This document shows, one piece after another, positions 9,010 through 17,258 of a DNA stretch of 64,000 nt (the first letter of the stretch is position 1; each line of letters starts with the position of its first letter). The stretch is taken from contig JBLMZJ010000113.1 of the NCBI GenBank assembly GCA_050258735.1, positions 17,016-81,015 of the forward strand, given 5' to 3'. The notes under the pieces were generated by a model. The model was not told where the DNA came from and searched no databases. It saw nothing but the letters and a program-made list of their open reading frames with translations. Position numbers and translations under genes: made by a program. The DNA is from Syntrophomonas_A sp050258735. GTDB taxonomy: Bacteria; Bacillota; Syntrophomonadia; Syntrophomonadales; Syntrophomonadaceae.

Positions 9010-9681
9010 TTACTTACGGTTGCCCCAGGCCAATACATGCATCTGGGGAAGTACCCGCACCCCGTCACTCATAGTCGCATCGTTGGCCACGATCTCCACC
9101 AGTGAACGATATTTGGCCAGGAGATTGCCATCGGTATCACGGTCCGTTTCATTACATGCTTGCAGGGCCATTGGGATTTTCGGATATCTCTGATGCAATT
9201 CCTGTGCATACTGGTAATCCTCCAGGGTGAGGATCACCATCTTGAGCTGCACCTTGCCCGGATGCCGCATGAAGGGTTCCAGATCGAGGTCCTGCATATA
9301 CATGCCCGAACTGGGAGGTTTAGGTGAAAGGCTGATCATATCCACATGGCGCAGGCAGTCCTGCCAGATGGAACCCTGGGTCTCCACCTGGATACTATAG
9401 CCGGAGGCACACAGTTCATGGATCAGTTCCCCCAGATCGTGTATGCAGGGATTTCCACCGGTGATGGTGACCGTCTTACAATGGGGGGCCAGGGAGCTTA
9501 GCTTCTTGACTATCGAGGGAGCCTTCATATGATTTACTTCCGGATCTTCAATTGCGTACAGGGTATCACACCAGCGACAGCGAAAATCACAGCCCGCCAG
9601 ACGGACAAACATGGTCCGCTGTCCAATATTTATTCCCTCACCCTGAATGGTGGGGCCAATGATTTCAACTACCGGATACAA
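9010..9681 (-). CDS. queE: 7-carboxy-7-deazaguanine synthase (QueE)
   Basis: 223 aa radical-SAM enzyme that contracts the ring of 6-carboxytetrahydropterin to CDG in queuosine biosynthesis. The short QueE form of the cluster is CDFRCRWC (C31, C35, C38), preceded by the family N-terminus GPTIQGEG and followed by TITGGNPC, VETQGS and SLSPKPP. The length fits the family. No other queuosine genes are adjacent, so it appears to stand alone here. The decayed paralogous fragment at 4716-4945 indicates a past duplication. Confidence 0.93.
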   Translation of the reverse strand: MYPVVEIIGPTIQGEGINIGQRTMFVRLAGCDFRCRWCDTLYAIEDPEVNHMKAPSIVKKLSSLAPHCKTVTITGGNPCIHDLGELIHELCASGYSIQVETQGSIWQDCLRHVDMISLSPKPPSSGMYMQDLDLEPFMRHPGKVQLKMVILTLEDYQYAQELHQRYPKIPMALQACNETDRDTDGNLLAKYRSLVEIVANDATMSDGVRVLPQMHVLAWGNRK

Positions 9682-9934
9682 TAACTTACACCTCCGGGTT
9701 GCCGCGAAAAATCATAGTGAAAAGGCGCGAAACAGTTGTTCCTAGATAGCTAATGCCAGCTATCAAATTAAAGTCTACCATGAAAAAGCCTTATTGATAA
9801 ACATAAAATAAGACGAGCAATCAAATGTTTATGCAATGCTATTTGGGGTGGAAATGGCCGGCACTCTTGCACGGGTTGGGGAATTCCTATATAATAATTG
9901 ATGCGTTGTCATAGGGCTGGCAGCGATTTGGCAG

Positions 9935-10011
9935 GCGCCCATAGCTCAGCAGGATAGAGCGACGGTTTCCTAAACCGCAGGCCGGGGGTTCGAATCCCTC
10001 TGGGCGCACCA
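9935..10011 (+). tRNA. tRNA-Arg (anticodon CCU)
   Basis: A 77-nt cloverleaf with CCA encoded. The acceptor pairs GCGCCCA with TGGGCGC, the D-arm starts TAGCTCAGC, the anticodon stem-loop CGGTTTCCTAAACCG gives CCU, and the T-loop is GGTTCGAATCC. It reads AGG codons. Confidence 0.97.
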
Positions 10012-10051
10012 TATGATTGATACAGTCCCGTAAAGCGAGGGGCTTTTTTAA

Positions 10052-10516
10052 ATGACCGCAGTAAACCAACAAGACCAGCAGCATATGACTGAGGCATTGC
10101 ACCTGGCCCGGGAAGCTGGAGCCAGGGGAGAGGTACCGGTGGGAGCGGTGGTAGTCCAGAACGGTGAGGTGATCGCCGCAGCCGCCAACGAAAAGGAGCT
10201 GCGAAGCGACGCTACCGCCCATGCTGAGATGCTGGCCCTGCAAAGAGCGTCTGAAAGGTTAGGACACTGGCGCCTGAGCGAAGCTACCCTCTATGTGACG
10301 TTGGAGCCCTGTCCCATGTGTGCCGGTGCTATGATCCAGGCCCGTCTGGGCAGGCTGGTTTTCGGTGCGGTCGATCCGAAAGCGGGAGCTGCCGGATCGG
10401 TGCTTGATATCCTGGACCACCCGGGGTTGAACCACCAGGTCAAGGTCAAATCCGGGGTGATGGCTGATGAATGCGGGCAGTTGCTAACAGAATTCTTCAG
10501 TACCAAGAGAGAATAG
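10052..10516 (+). CDS. tadA: tRNA-specific adenosine deaminase (TadA)
   Basis: 154 aa. It deaminates adenosine-34 of tRNA-Arg(ACG) to inosine. The zinc site is complete: HAEM at 57-60 (His57 ligand, Glu59 catalytic) and PCPMC at 86-90 (Cys87 and Cys90 ligands). The substrate-loop region GEVPVGAVVV is canonical. ATG at 10052 is preceded by GAGGGG at moderate distance. It sits 40 bp downstream of tRNA-Arg and upstream of the tRNA-Ser region, a common clostridial arrangement. Confidence 0.96.
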   Translation: MTAVNQQDQQHMTEALHLAREAGARGEVPVGAVVVQNGEVIAAAANEKELRSDATAHAEMLALQRASERLGHWRLSEATLYVTLEPCPMCAGAMIQARLGRLVFGAVDPKAGAAGSVLDILDHPGLNHQVKVKSGVMADECGQLLTEFFSTKRE

Positions 10517-10530
10517 AATACCCGCGTACT

Positions 10531-10566
10531 TGTCATTGCGAGGAGCGCAGCGACGCGGCAATCTTG
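10531..10566. repeat. Interspersed palindromic repeat (TGTCATTGCGAG type)
   Basis: The segment begins TGTCATTGCGAGGAGCGCAG and ends CGCGGCAATCT. The ends ATTGC/GCAAT and internal GCG elements can fold back. It matches a short repeat type known from many bacterial genomes, where it occurs in intergenic copies. Only one copy is seen in this window. Confidence 0.6.
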
Positions 10567-10575
10567 TGTACGGAA

Positions 10576-10656
10576 AATAAACGACAGAAGAAAACAAGTG
10601 AATAACCTACTATATTATACGGAGAGATGGCTGAGCTCGGTTTAAAGCGCCCGACT
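10576..10656 (+). pseudogene. Broken partial copy of tRNA-Ser with its 5' flank
   Basis: An 81-bp segment nearly identical to 10769-10848. It contains the upstream flank (AATAAACGACAGAAGAAAA...) and the first 36 nt of tRNA-Ser (GGAGAGATGGCTGAGCTCGG...), then diverges at the anticodon stem. No 3' half follows, so it cannot make a tRNA. About 110 bp of unrelated sequence separates it from the intact copy. Confidence 0.85.
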
Positions 10657-10812
10657 TAAGCAGAGAACCGAAAAGCCAGGCCGAAGGGCCGCAGGGTTTT
10701 CGAGTGAATCGCTTATCCGAACGCAAAGCGTCCGGGCATCATTAATTATTTCGCGGAGTGCGCGAAACAATAAACGACAGAAGAAAAAAATAAATAACCT
10801 TCTATATTTTAC

Positions 10813-10907
10813 GGAGAGATGGCTGAGCTCGGTTTAAAGCGCACGACTCGAAATCGTGTGAGCCGTTCGTAGCGGCTCCGTGGGTTCGAATCCCACTCTC
10901 TCCGCCA
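10813..10907 (+). tRNA. tRNA-Ser (anticodon CGA)
   Basis: A 95-nt class II tRNA with encoded CCA. The acceptor pairs GGAGAGA with TCTCTCC, the anticodon stem-loop CACGACTCGAAATCGTG gives CGA, the long variable arm is GAGCCGTTCGTAGCGGCTC, and the T-loop is GGTTCGAATCC. It reads UCG codons. It borders the AT-rich island, and tRNA-Ser genes are frequent integration targets. Confidence 0.97.
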
Positions 10908-10918
10908 GCGAAGATTTT

Positions 10919-10952
10919 ACCGGCTTTCTAGCGATCAGGGGAGCCGGTTTTA
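10919..10952 (+). terminator. Terminator after tRNA-Ser(CGA)
   Basis: ACCGGCT pairs with AGCCGGT across a 16-nt loop and is followed by TTTATTATT. It lies 11 bp after the tRNA 3' end, as expected for a Rho-independent terminator. Confidence 0.6.
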
Positions 10953-11025
10953 TTATTGCCAATAGGATATATATGGAATTTGCCGGTGTTTTGACGGTCA
11001 ATAATAAAATGAATGATATTTGCCC

Positions 11026-11048
11026 AAATAAAAAGCCCCGAAGGGGCT
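11026..11048 (-). terminator. Terminator of the three-gene AT-rich operon
   Basis: Read on the reverse strand, AGCCCC-TTC-GGGGCT is followed by TTTTTATTT, a compact Rho-independent terminator about 90 bp beyond the stop of the last operon gene. Confidence 0.75.
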
Positions 11049-11138
11049 AGGGTTTAATCATTTTAATATGTGCCTTGGTGATCGAATAATAACCAACATC
11101 TTCTCAGCGTCCACCAGGATACTTTACTCGGACTGACT

Positions 11139-12086
11139 CTACGCACCCAAATCAGTAACGCTAATTCCCGCTTCAACTAACATTTTCTGTATAGCCTTAA
11201 CTGCAGTTTGTTTGCGGAAAGCTTCTTCTTTTATACCCCAATCTAGTTCATTATTAAATGCTTGGATTAATTTTGGGATAATCTTTAGGTAAATTTTTAG
11301 AACTAGTTCAATTGGGCTATAAAAAGTGATTTGATTATTAGAAGTTCTATGACTTAGCGTTGTATCGATCTCTGTAACTAAAAGCTCATCAATTTTAAAA
11401 ACAATTACCTCTGTTTCGTTTTTAAGCTTAATTCCTATCTCCGAAAAAAGATTATGACAAGAAATCATTGCTTCTATGGGGGCCCTCTCCAAAATTCCCT
11501 GGCCTTGACCTATGAAATCGTTCTGTTCCCTTTCCGAATGGCTTGTTACTTTATCGCAATCGATTAAAATATAATTTTCATCACCCAACTGCAGTTCCGT
11601 TTTTACTTTACTCATCAACCAGTAAAAGAAGGATTTATCCAATTTTACGGGCTTAAAATCAAGCTCACCCCAGACCTTTTTATCGGCACCCTTAAATAGC
11701 TTGGACCTTACTCTGCCAAAACTAGTCTTTGATGTTGATACCATAACCCAAATAGTGTTATCAATTTCAACGAACAAGAATTCTGCGGGAATGGTTCTTA
11801 CTGCGACGTCACGAGGCACCTGGGATAAGTATGCTTTTGATACACTTAAATAATCAACCTGAGCCTTAACAGGAAAATACCTTACATTCTTATCATTAAT
11901 ATTAATTTCAATAATTTTATTATCAGAATTATATGGCATCCACTTGTAGAAAAGTGATACCGACGTACCGTCTACATTCTCCTGGTATTCCTTGTCAAGC
12001 AAGGGCAAAATATCTTCCAAACAAGTATGATTCGTTAGTCTCCAACGTTCTACCCTAGCAGATGCATTAGAAAACAACTCCGTCAC
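11139..12086 (-). CDS. Unknown protein, third gene of AT-rich island operon
   Basis: 315 aa with no family I recognise. It appears soluble, with no signal peptide or membrane helix; a strand-rich centre (EFLFVEIDNTIWVMVSTSKT, SKLFKGADKKVWGELDF) is followed by a helical C-terminal third. The GTG at 12086 overlaps the preceding gene by 20 bp, and a nearby TTG at 12077 is an alternative start. Codon use is AT-rich, unlike the flanking chromosome, which suggests transfer. Tight coupling to a two-helix membrane protein and a small protein suggests one functional unit. A host-defence or element-maintenance role is speculation from context only. Confidence 0.8.
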   Translation of the reverse strand: MTELFSNASARVERWRLTNHTCLEDILPLLDKEYQENVDGTSVSLFYKWMPYNSDNKIIEININDKNVRYFPVKAQVDYLSVSKAYLSQVPRDVAVRTIPAEFLFVEIDNTIWVMVSTSKTSFGRVRSKLFKGADKKVWGELDFKPVKLDKSFFYWLMSKVKTELQLGDENYILIDCDKVTSHSEREQNDFIGQGQGILERAPIEAMISCHNLFSEIGIKLKNETEVIVFKIDELLVTEIDTTLSHRTSNNQITFYSPIELVLKIYLKIIPKLIQAFNNELDWGIKEEAFRKQTAVKAIQKMLVEAGISVTDLGA

Positions 12087-12801
12087 CCCTTACCCGTTGA
12101 TTGTCTGACCACAGCTTTTGTTTTTGATAATATTTAATTGTGTGTCTACTATCCATATCAATACGGCAGAAGAGTAATCGCCAGAACGTATTGTTTTTAC
12201 AAGACCAAGATGCAAGGATATCTATATCGCTATCATTGTTTATATCAGCATCCCTATTATGATCAACAACAAAAGTGAGGTTGCGGACAATATTTCCTGC
12301 TTGTATTGATAATGCTTGTCTTATAATGGGTTCCAATTTTATATAGAACCCATACTGAGTTTTTTCAATTAAGTTATTAATACTAGGGTTAAGAGTAAAA
12401 GAATCTTCAGGGAATGTATTAAAATCTAATATCCAAGCGTCGTTAGATAATAACCGTTTTCCGGGTTTTGTGAAAATACTGTTTATCTTTTCTATCTCTA
12501 GCCTAATCTCTATTGTTCGTTCAGGTTCTGATTCACTATTATCTAAATGAGAATTAAATTTTGTCATCCCTTCGCCAGTTATGAGATTTGTCATCCGTAC
12601 TTTAATTCTTAATGGCTTGGAAAAGTAGGAAATGTATGTAAGCGCAAAATATAAAAGCAATGCACCAATGGTAATTAAACAATTATTGAGTAAATTGTGT
12701 ACTGAGGTGTTTAATGAGGTATTTGGCGTACTCTGTTGCAATGCCAAAAAGATAATTATTAATTTTATTACTTCAATTATTATTTGAGTGAATGATTTCA
12801 T
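12067..12801 (-). CDS. Membrane-anchored unknown protein, second gene of island operon
   Basis: About 244 aa from the ATG at 12801, one base after the upstream stop; the frame is open to 12849 but the internal ATG is better placed. Two hydrophobic helices lie near the N-terminus (about 6-22, IIIEVIKLIIIFLAL, and about 40-58, LITIGALLLYFALTYISYF). A cytosolic or exposed domain of about 180 residues follows, with alternating strand-like segments (TIEIRLEIEKI, YGFYIKLEPII, NLTFVVDHN). The two-helix plus strand-rich domain layout is seen in some membrane effectors of defence systems, but I cannot assign a family. Confidence 0.8.
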   Translation of the reverse strand: MKSFTQIIIEVIKLIIIFLALQQSTPNTSLNTSVHNLLNNCLITIGALLLYFALTYISYFSKPLRIKVRMTNLITGEGMTKFNSHLDNSESEPERTIEIRLEIEKINSIFTKPGKRLLSNDAWILDFNTFPEDSFTLNPSINNLIEKTQYGFYIKLEPIIRQALSIQAGNIVRNLTFVVDHNRDADINNDSDIDILASWSCKNNTFWRLLFCRIDMDSRHTIKYYQKQKLWSDNQRVRGDGVVF

Positions 12802-12802
12802 T

Positions 12803-13297
12803 TTAAACTCCAGCAAGCAGCTTATTATCAAAAATAGGGCAATCTGCAATCACCCTATCATCTGCATCAGTCTCAAGAGTACCATTTACTTTGAGTTTGA
12901 AGGCTTGCCCGTTAAAACTAAAGGATATAGCCTCAATTTCAGAGTCCCATTCTTCGTTCAGTTCGATAATTATATCTAAAAGTTTTTTATTGTCCTTTGA
13001 CCTAATAGCATTCGTTAGTTCTTCATTTATATAACCGAGACCGCTTTTGTCATAATGGGTTAATTCGACATCTAAGATATTTATATTGTAATGTTTAGCA
13101 TTATAAATGATATCCCCCAAGGATCTCTGACGCATGTGAAATTCCCGAAGCTTAGACTCTCTAACATAACTAAGCCTATGGTTTTTATCAATCTTATTGG
13201 TATCAATGCCTACCAACCCACTAATTTGGTGTATCCCCGGAAGACTTTTATCCGCGAATCCTCTGCTTGTTTTCTCATATAAAAACAAGGATTTCAT
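12803..13297 (-). CDS. Unknown small protein, first gene of island operon
   Basis: About 164 aa from the ATG at 13297, chosen because GGAGG lies 9 nt upstream; the frame extends to 13327. The N-terminal part is polar and basic (SYVRESKLREFHMRQRSLG). The middle has INILDVELTHYDKSG, and the C-terminal half has an acidic helix then a strand-rich stretch (AISFSFNGQAFKLKVNGTLE). No motif or family is recognised and no signal peptide is seen. It leads a three-gene AT-rich operon translated with a 1-bp gap to the next gene. Confidence 0.75.
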   Translation of the reverse strand: MKSLFLYEKTSRGFADKSLPGIHQISGLVGIDTNKIDKNHRLSYVRESKLREFHMRQRSLGDIIYNAKHYNINILDVELTHYDKSGLGYINEELTNAIRSKDNKKLLDIIIELNEEWDSEIEAISFSFNGQAFKLKVNGTLETDADDRVIADCPIFDNKLLAGV

Positions 13298-13595
13298 AAC
13301 CCGCGCCTCCATAAAACATTCCTTCAATAAACTATGATTACATGATATATATTCCGATAATGATCCCTTTTATTCACTATATTATAGATTTTACCGGTTT
13401 GTCACATTTGACAAGACACCGTTAAGCTGAATAACTGGCAAATAAAACCACATATCATTTAAATTTGGCCTTATAGCTAGAATATTAATTTGATCAAGAA
13501 ATTCCACGCGTAGCCCACCGCAAGAAGCGAACTAGTTTCGATTTTAGCAACTCAATAATAGCCAATCCAGCATTCAAAAGGTGGGCTTTTGAAAT
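13298..13595. other. Intergenic region between island operon and truncated integrase
   Basis: AT-rich, and expected to hold the promoter of the three-gene operon. A 12-bp copy of the sequence immediately 3' of tRNA-Ser(CGA), AGATTTTACCGG, lies at 13386-13397. AGCCCACC (from about 13512) and GGTGGGCT (about 13580) form a distant inverted repeat near the integrase end. Confidence 0.4.
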
Positions 13596-14204
13596 CTATT
13601 TCTCCAATCTCAAAACCTGGTTAAGCTTTTCAGATGCCTCCCGCTGCAGTTTCTCCCTAACGTGGGAATAGGTATCTGCCGTTAAGGTGATGGTACTATG
13701 GCCCAGGCGCTCACTTATAACCTTTAAATCCTCACCAAGTTCCAGAAGCATTGTAGCGTGCCCATGGCGCAGATCGTGAAATCGTATCTCGGGCAATTTA
13801 GCGGCCTTTATATCCTGCTTAAAATGGTGACTCACGAAATCCGGCTGCAAGGGCTCCCCAAGTTCATCACAGAACACCATGTTCTTAGGGTTATACTCTG
13901 GCTTTTCATCGTCTGGCAGGTCCTTGTGCAGGCCCTTCCACCTCATGTTATCCTGAGCCTGGTGCTTCTTCCAACCTTTTAAGGCATCAATAACAGCTGC
14001 AGGTAAGGGGACTGTTCTCCGGCTCTTTGTTGTCTTAGGATCTTGAAATATATGGCCGCCTTTAACTCTTACATATACCCTTCTTACGGTAAGAGTACCC
14101 TTAACCATATCTATATCCGGCCACTGCAAGCCAAGTATTTCCGCCCGCCTTAGTCCCGCTCCCCATGCAACCATATAAAGTGCAAATAGGCGAGTGTCCT
14201 TCAC
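13596..14204 (-). pseudogene. Tyrosine recombinase (phage-type integrase), N-terminus missing
   Basis: The 202 codons encode only the catalytic domain: Arg19 in GLRRAE, His143 and Arg146 in HDLRHGHA, His169 in LGHS and the nucleophile Tyr179 in DTYSH, so the active-site set is complete. Full-length phage integrases carry about 150-170 more N-terminal residues (arm-binding and core-binding domains). Here an in-frame stop lies just upstream of the GTG at 14204, and the sequence beyond is unrelated. It is most likely a truncated remnant of the element that brought in the AT-rich island. Confidence 0.85.
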
Positions 14205-14330
14205 TTCGGAGGTTAATTAGAAAATGATAGTAATCAGCAATAATGCTTGATAAAATTTATGGCAATACATGGCCTGTGTAACGGTTCGGTTATGGGCGGG
14301 TCCAAGCCAGAATTAAAAGGGGGATAAGCT

Positions 14331-14801
14331 TTGAGATTGAAACAGAGCGAAAACATAATCAAAACTGTGAAAAAGATAATTTCTGGCCTGCGTTCAGGGA
14401 TTTTAGACGAAGAATCAAAAATGACCGAAGAAGAGAGGATTAAAGAAGTCGAAGACAAATTGAGCGAGGCTTTATCTAATATAAGAAATTCATTTTGGTA
14501 TTTCATTGGTTACGAAAACAACCCTAGTGGAAATGAAGAACATATTTTAAGGCTATTTGGGGATCTCGCAGAGTATTATCCTCAATATAATGATCAATTA
14601 ATATGGCTGGCGGAAAGGAAAAGTAATACCCAAGCCATATTGTATGTTGGAGGGTTATTTTACAGATATCGGGGGGATTACAAAATGGCCTTGTTATACG
14701 ATGAAAAACTGATCATTTATTATGAAAAAACCGGTCAAATAGAATGGTTAGAAAAAATAAGAAAACGAGTAGAAAAAACCAATAAGCTTTTTGCCCACTG
14801 A
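14331..14801 (+). CDS. Small TPR-like hypothetical protein
   Basis: 156 aa with a TTG start at 14331 preceded by AAAAGGGGG. The first 60 residues are charged and helical (SKMTEEERIKEVEDKLSEAL). The C-terminal half has one clear TPR-like unit (ILYVGGLFYRYRGDYKMALLYDEKLI) followed by YYEKTGQIEWLEKI. There is no membrane segment. AT-rich codon use hints that it may belong to the accessory block beside the integrase remnant. Function unknown. Confidence 0.65.
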   Translation: MRLKQSENIIKTVKKIISGLRSGILDEESKMTEEERIKEVEDKLSEALSNIRNSFWYFIGYENNPSGNEEHILRLFGDLAEYYPQYNDQLIWLAERKSNTQAILYVGGLFYRYRGDYKMALLYDEKLIIYYEKTGQIEWLEKIRKRVEKTNKLFAH

Positions 14802-14896
14802 AATTGATTTAACATTTCCCATTCTGAAGAAACAGCTACTGGGATTTGAATCTGAAAATAATAAGACACTAAAATACGGGGAGAGGTAGTGGGAAG

Positions 14897-15913
14897 ATGT
14901 CCGACAAGAAGCAGCTCAATTTGGCATTGCAGGGCGGTGGATCACACGGCGCTTTCACCTGGGGCGTACTGGACCGGCTATTAGAAGAAGAGGATCTTGA
15001 ATTTGTGGGCGTTTCCGGTACTAGCGCCGGGGCGGTCAATGGTGCGTGCCTGGTTTACGGCCTCGCCGTCGGCGGTAACGTCTGCGCCCGGGAGATTCTG
15101 CATGAGTTTTGGAAAAAGAATTCGGATTCCCAGAAATGGTCGGTATTACAGCCATCTTACCTGGATAAAATGTTTAGTCGCGGCAACATTGAGTTCAATC
15201 CTTTTTTCAAGGCTTTTCACCGAATGACCACCAACCTGTCGCCCTACGAATGGAATCCGAACGGATACAATCCCTTACGCAGCCTTCTACTGGATGTGAT
15301 CGACTTTAACATCATTCAGCAAAACAGCGATTATAAGCTGTTTCTGTCTGCGACCAACATCAGGACCTCAAAGATCCGGGTTTTCTCCAACCCGGAAATC
15401 ACTGCTGATGCTGTCTGTGCTTCCGCATGCCTGCCGCGTCTGTTCCAGGCGGTAGATATCGACGGCGAACTATATTGGGATGGTGGCTATCTGGGTAATC
15501 CAGCCATGTTCCCGCTGTTCGAGAACACTAAGGTAAAGGATCTCATGCTGATCCAGATCGAAAACATCAACCTGGACAATCCCCCGAAGAAGATTGGCGA
15601 GATACTGGACCGGGCTCTCGACGTCAGCTTCAATTCCAGCCTGATGCGGGAGATGCGTGCAATCAACTTCGTCAGCCACATCATTGACCACGGTTTTGAT
15701 GACGATGGCCGGCTGGTGCGAACCGATATCCACTATATTGGTACAGGTGACCTGATGAACAACTTCAACAACTCCAGTCGCATGAATGTCTCCTGGGATT
15801 GGCTGACCTTCCTGCGTGATGACGGACGCGCCAAAGCCGAGGTCTGGATCAAGGAAAACCTCGATAAAATAAACAAGCAGAGCACCTGCGATATCAACAA
15901 TTTATTCATGTAA
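14897..15913 (+). CDS. Patatin-like phospholipase
   Basis: 338 aa. The oxyanion glycine-rich loop GGGSHG is at 13-18, the nucleophile elbow GTSAG at 41-45 (Ser43), and the dyad Asp195 in DGG; this is the complete patatin Ser-Asp dyad. No signal peptide is present, so it is probably cytoplasmic or membrane-peripheral. Patatin enzymes hydrolyse phospholipid acyl esters. ATG at 14897 follows a GGGGAGAGGTAG-rich leader. It appears monocistronic. Confidence 0.92.
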   Translation: MSDKKQLNLALQGGGSHGAFTWGVLDRLLEEEDLEFVGVSGTSAGAVNGACLVYGLAVGGNVCAREILHEFWKKNSDSQKWSVLQPSYLDKMFSRGNIEFNPFFKAFHRMTTNLSPYEWNPNGYNPLRSLLLDVIDFNIIQQNSDYKLFLSATNIRTSKIRVFSNPEITADAVCASACLPRLFQAVDIDGELYWDGGYLGNPAMFPLFENTKVKDLMLIQIENINLDNPPKKIGEILDRALDVSFNSSLMREMRAINFVSHIIDHGFDDDGRLVRTDIHYIGTGDLMNNFNNSSRMNVSWDWLTFLRDDGRAKAEVWIKENLDKINKQSTCDINNLFM

Positions 15914-16022
15914 ATATAAGAAGTACGGGGTAAAACCCGTCATGCCAGATGGCAGTCCAAAGTCGCGCGGGGTGACTGGGATGTTTATGCGAAGATTGGG
16001 CTTATGCCTTGCCCTCGGCAAA

Positions 16023-16655
16023 CTAAAAACCCAGGGATTCTCCGACCAGGACAATCTTGATCCGGCCTTTAAAGACGGACTTGCTGGTAATGACCAGTTG
16101 ACTCCAGGCGTCCTCCGAATCATTGGCGAGTTCGTCAAAAGAAGAGTAAGCCTGGTTAAATAACAAAAGGGTATGTGGTGCTGCGTAGGTTTTTGCCCGC
16201 AGGATCGCTGCTTCCAAATTGGGTACAACCTTGTTAATTCCGGCGATAACGATCACATATTTCGGACCAAAAGCCAGGGCGGCGACCCGGTTGCCAATAC
16301 CATCAAGATTCACCAGTTCACCGGTGGCGGAGATGGCATTACTGCTCATCAAGTAATAATCTGCGCTTAAAGCCCGATGGGCAACCTTTTCCTTGGCCGG
16401 CCCGCCTTTTGCGTCATCGGGGTCCAGGAAATTGTAGTCAGCAATTTTTAATGCCTCCCGTAGTCCAAGTTCACGCAGGGTCGCCGACCCTCCGCAGGCA
16501 ACCATACTATCTTTGGGGATCATCTCCATAACCTTTGTAACAGCATCAGCTTTGGACTCGCAATAAAAACCTTCCATTTGGCGCCTGGCGAATTCTGCAA
16601 TCAGCTTTTGAGCCAACAAGGTACGGTAGCATTCTTTAGGTTTCAGGGTATCCAT
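16023..16655 (-). CDS. LUD-domain protein (LutC/YkgG-like)
   Basis: 210 aa. It carries the DUF162/LUD features MVACGGSATLRELGL near the N-terminus, ADYYLMSSNAISATGELVNLDG in the centre (the conserved glycine/Asn-Asp core) and KYVIVIAGINKVV. LUD proteins take part in lactate oxidation when linked to lutAB, but many anaerobes have stand-alone copies of unknown role, as here. No Fe-S partner genes are adjacent. Confidence 0.85.
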   Translation of the reverse strand: MDTLKPKECYRTLLAQKLIAEFARRQMEGFYCESKADAVTKVMEMIPKDSMVACGGSATLRELGLREALKIADYNFLDPDDAKGGPAKEKVAHRALSADYYLMSSNAISATGELVNLDGIGNRVAALAFGPKYVIVIAGINKVVPNLEAAILRAKTYAAPHTLLLFNQAYSSFDELANDSEDAWSQLVITSKSVFKGRIKIVLVGESLGF

Positions 16656-16858
16656 AATCTCCTCCTCAAGAATTGATTTTTTGACGGGCTCACCAATTTT
16701 AGCACGGTTGGAAAAGGCTAAAAAGCCTGTATTTTGTCCTGTTGCCTATGAGATAATAAAAATAGGGAGTATATATGCCTATGACTTTCCAATATCATGG
16801 CAACAACATAAAAAGGTTTCCCACTTAAAAGGGGCGGCATACTCAGGCTGGAGGAAGT

Positions 16859-17242
16859 ATGGAAGATAACCAAACAACAATCAAGTCGATTGATGAATAT
16901 ATCGGGCAGTTTGCACCGGAGGTACAGGAAATCCTGAGGACTTTGCGGGGGGTTATAAAAGAGTCGGCACCGGAAGCGGAAGAAAAGATCAGTTACCAGA
17001 TGCCGGCCTTTGCCCTGCATGGGATACTGGTTTACTTTGCGGCGTTTAAGAATCATATAGGATTCTACCCGACGGCCAGCGGGATCAGCGCATTCAAGGA
17101 CGATTTATCCGGGTATAAAAGCGCAAAAGGATCGGTCCAGTTTCCATTGAGCAAACCGATTCCGTATGACCTCATAAGCAAGATAGTAAAATTCAGGGTT
17201 TCCGAGAACATTAAAAAAGAGGACTTAAAGCGGAAGAAATAA
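16859..17242 (+). CDS. DUF1801 / YdhG-like protein
   Basis: 127 aa. Family signatures are the N-terminal SIDEYIGQFAPEVQEILRTLR, then EEKISYQMPAFALHG and YFAAFKNHIGFYPTASGI, ending FPLSKPIPYDLISKIVKFRV. These are small soluble proteins with an iron-chaperone-like fold and no settled function. ATG at 16859 has GGAGG 5 nt upstream. The next gene, dinB, is about 95 bp away and separated by a large inverted repeat. Confidence 0.85.
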   Translation: MEDNQTTIKSIDEYIGQFAPEVQEILRTLRGVIKESAPEAEEKISYQMPAFALHGILVYFAAFKNHIGFYPTASGISAFKDDLSGYKSAKGSVQFPLSKPIPYDLISKIVKFRVSENIKKEDLKRKK

Positions 17243-17258
17243 GACAAAGCCCTGTGTA

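Noticed and set aside
9856..9874. Second sigma-54 promoter (CCGGCACTCTTGCAC)
   Set aside because: The GGCAC and TTGC elements are too close together; spacing does not fit -24/-12.
9887..10243. Reverse-strand ORFs of 118 and 62 codons
   Set aside because: They run through tRNA-Arg and the start of tadA on the other strand; their protein-like motif (RPEGFEPPACGLGNRRS) is the known translation artefact of a tRNA gene.
11139..13297. Kiwa (KwaA/KwaB) or CBASS identity for the island operon
   Set aside because: The 315-aa length recalls KwaB and the two-helix protein recalls some membrane effectors, but no DUF4868 signature, cyclase motif or four-helix KwaA partner is visible.
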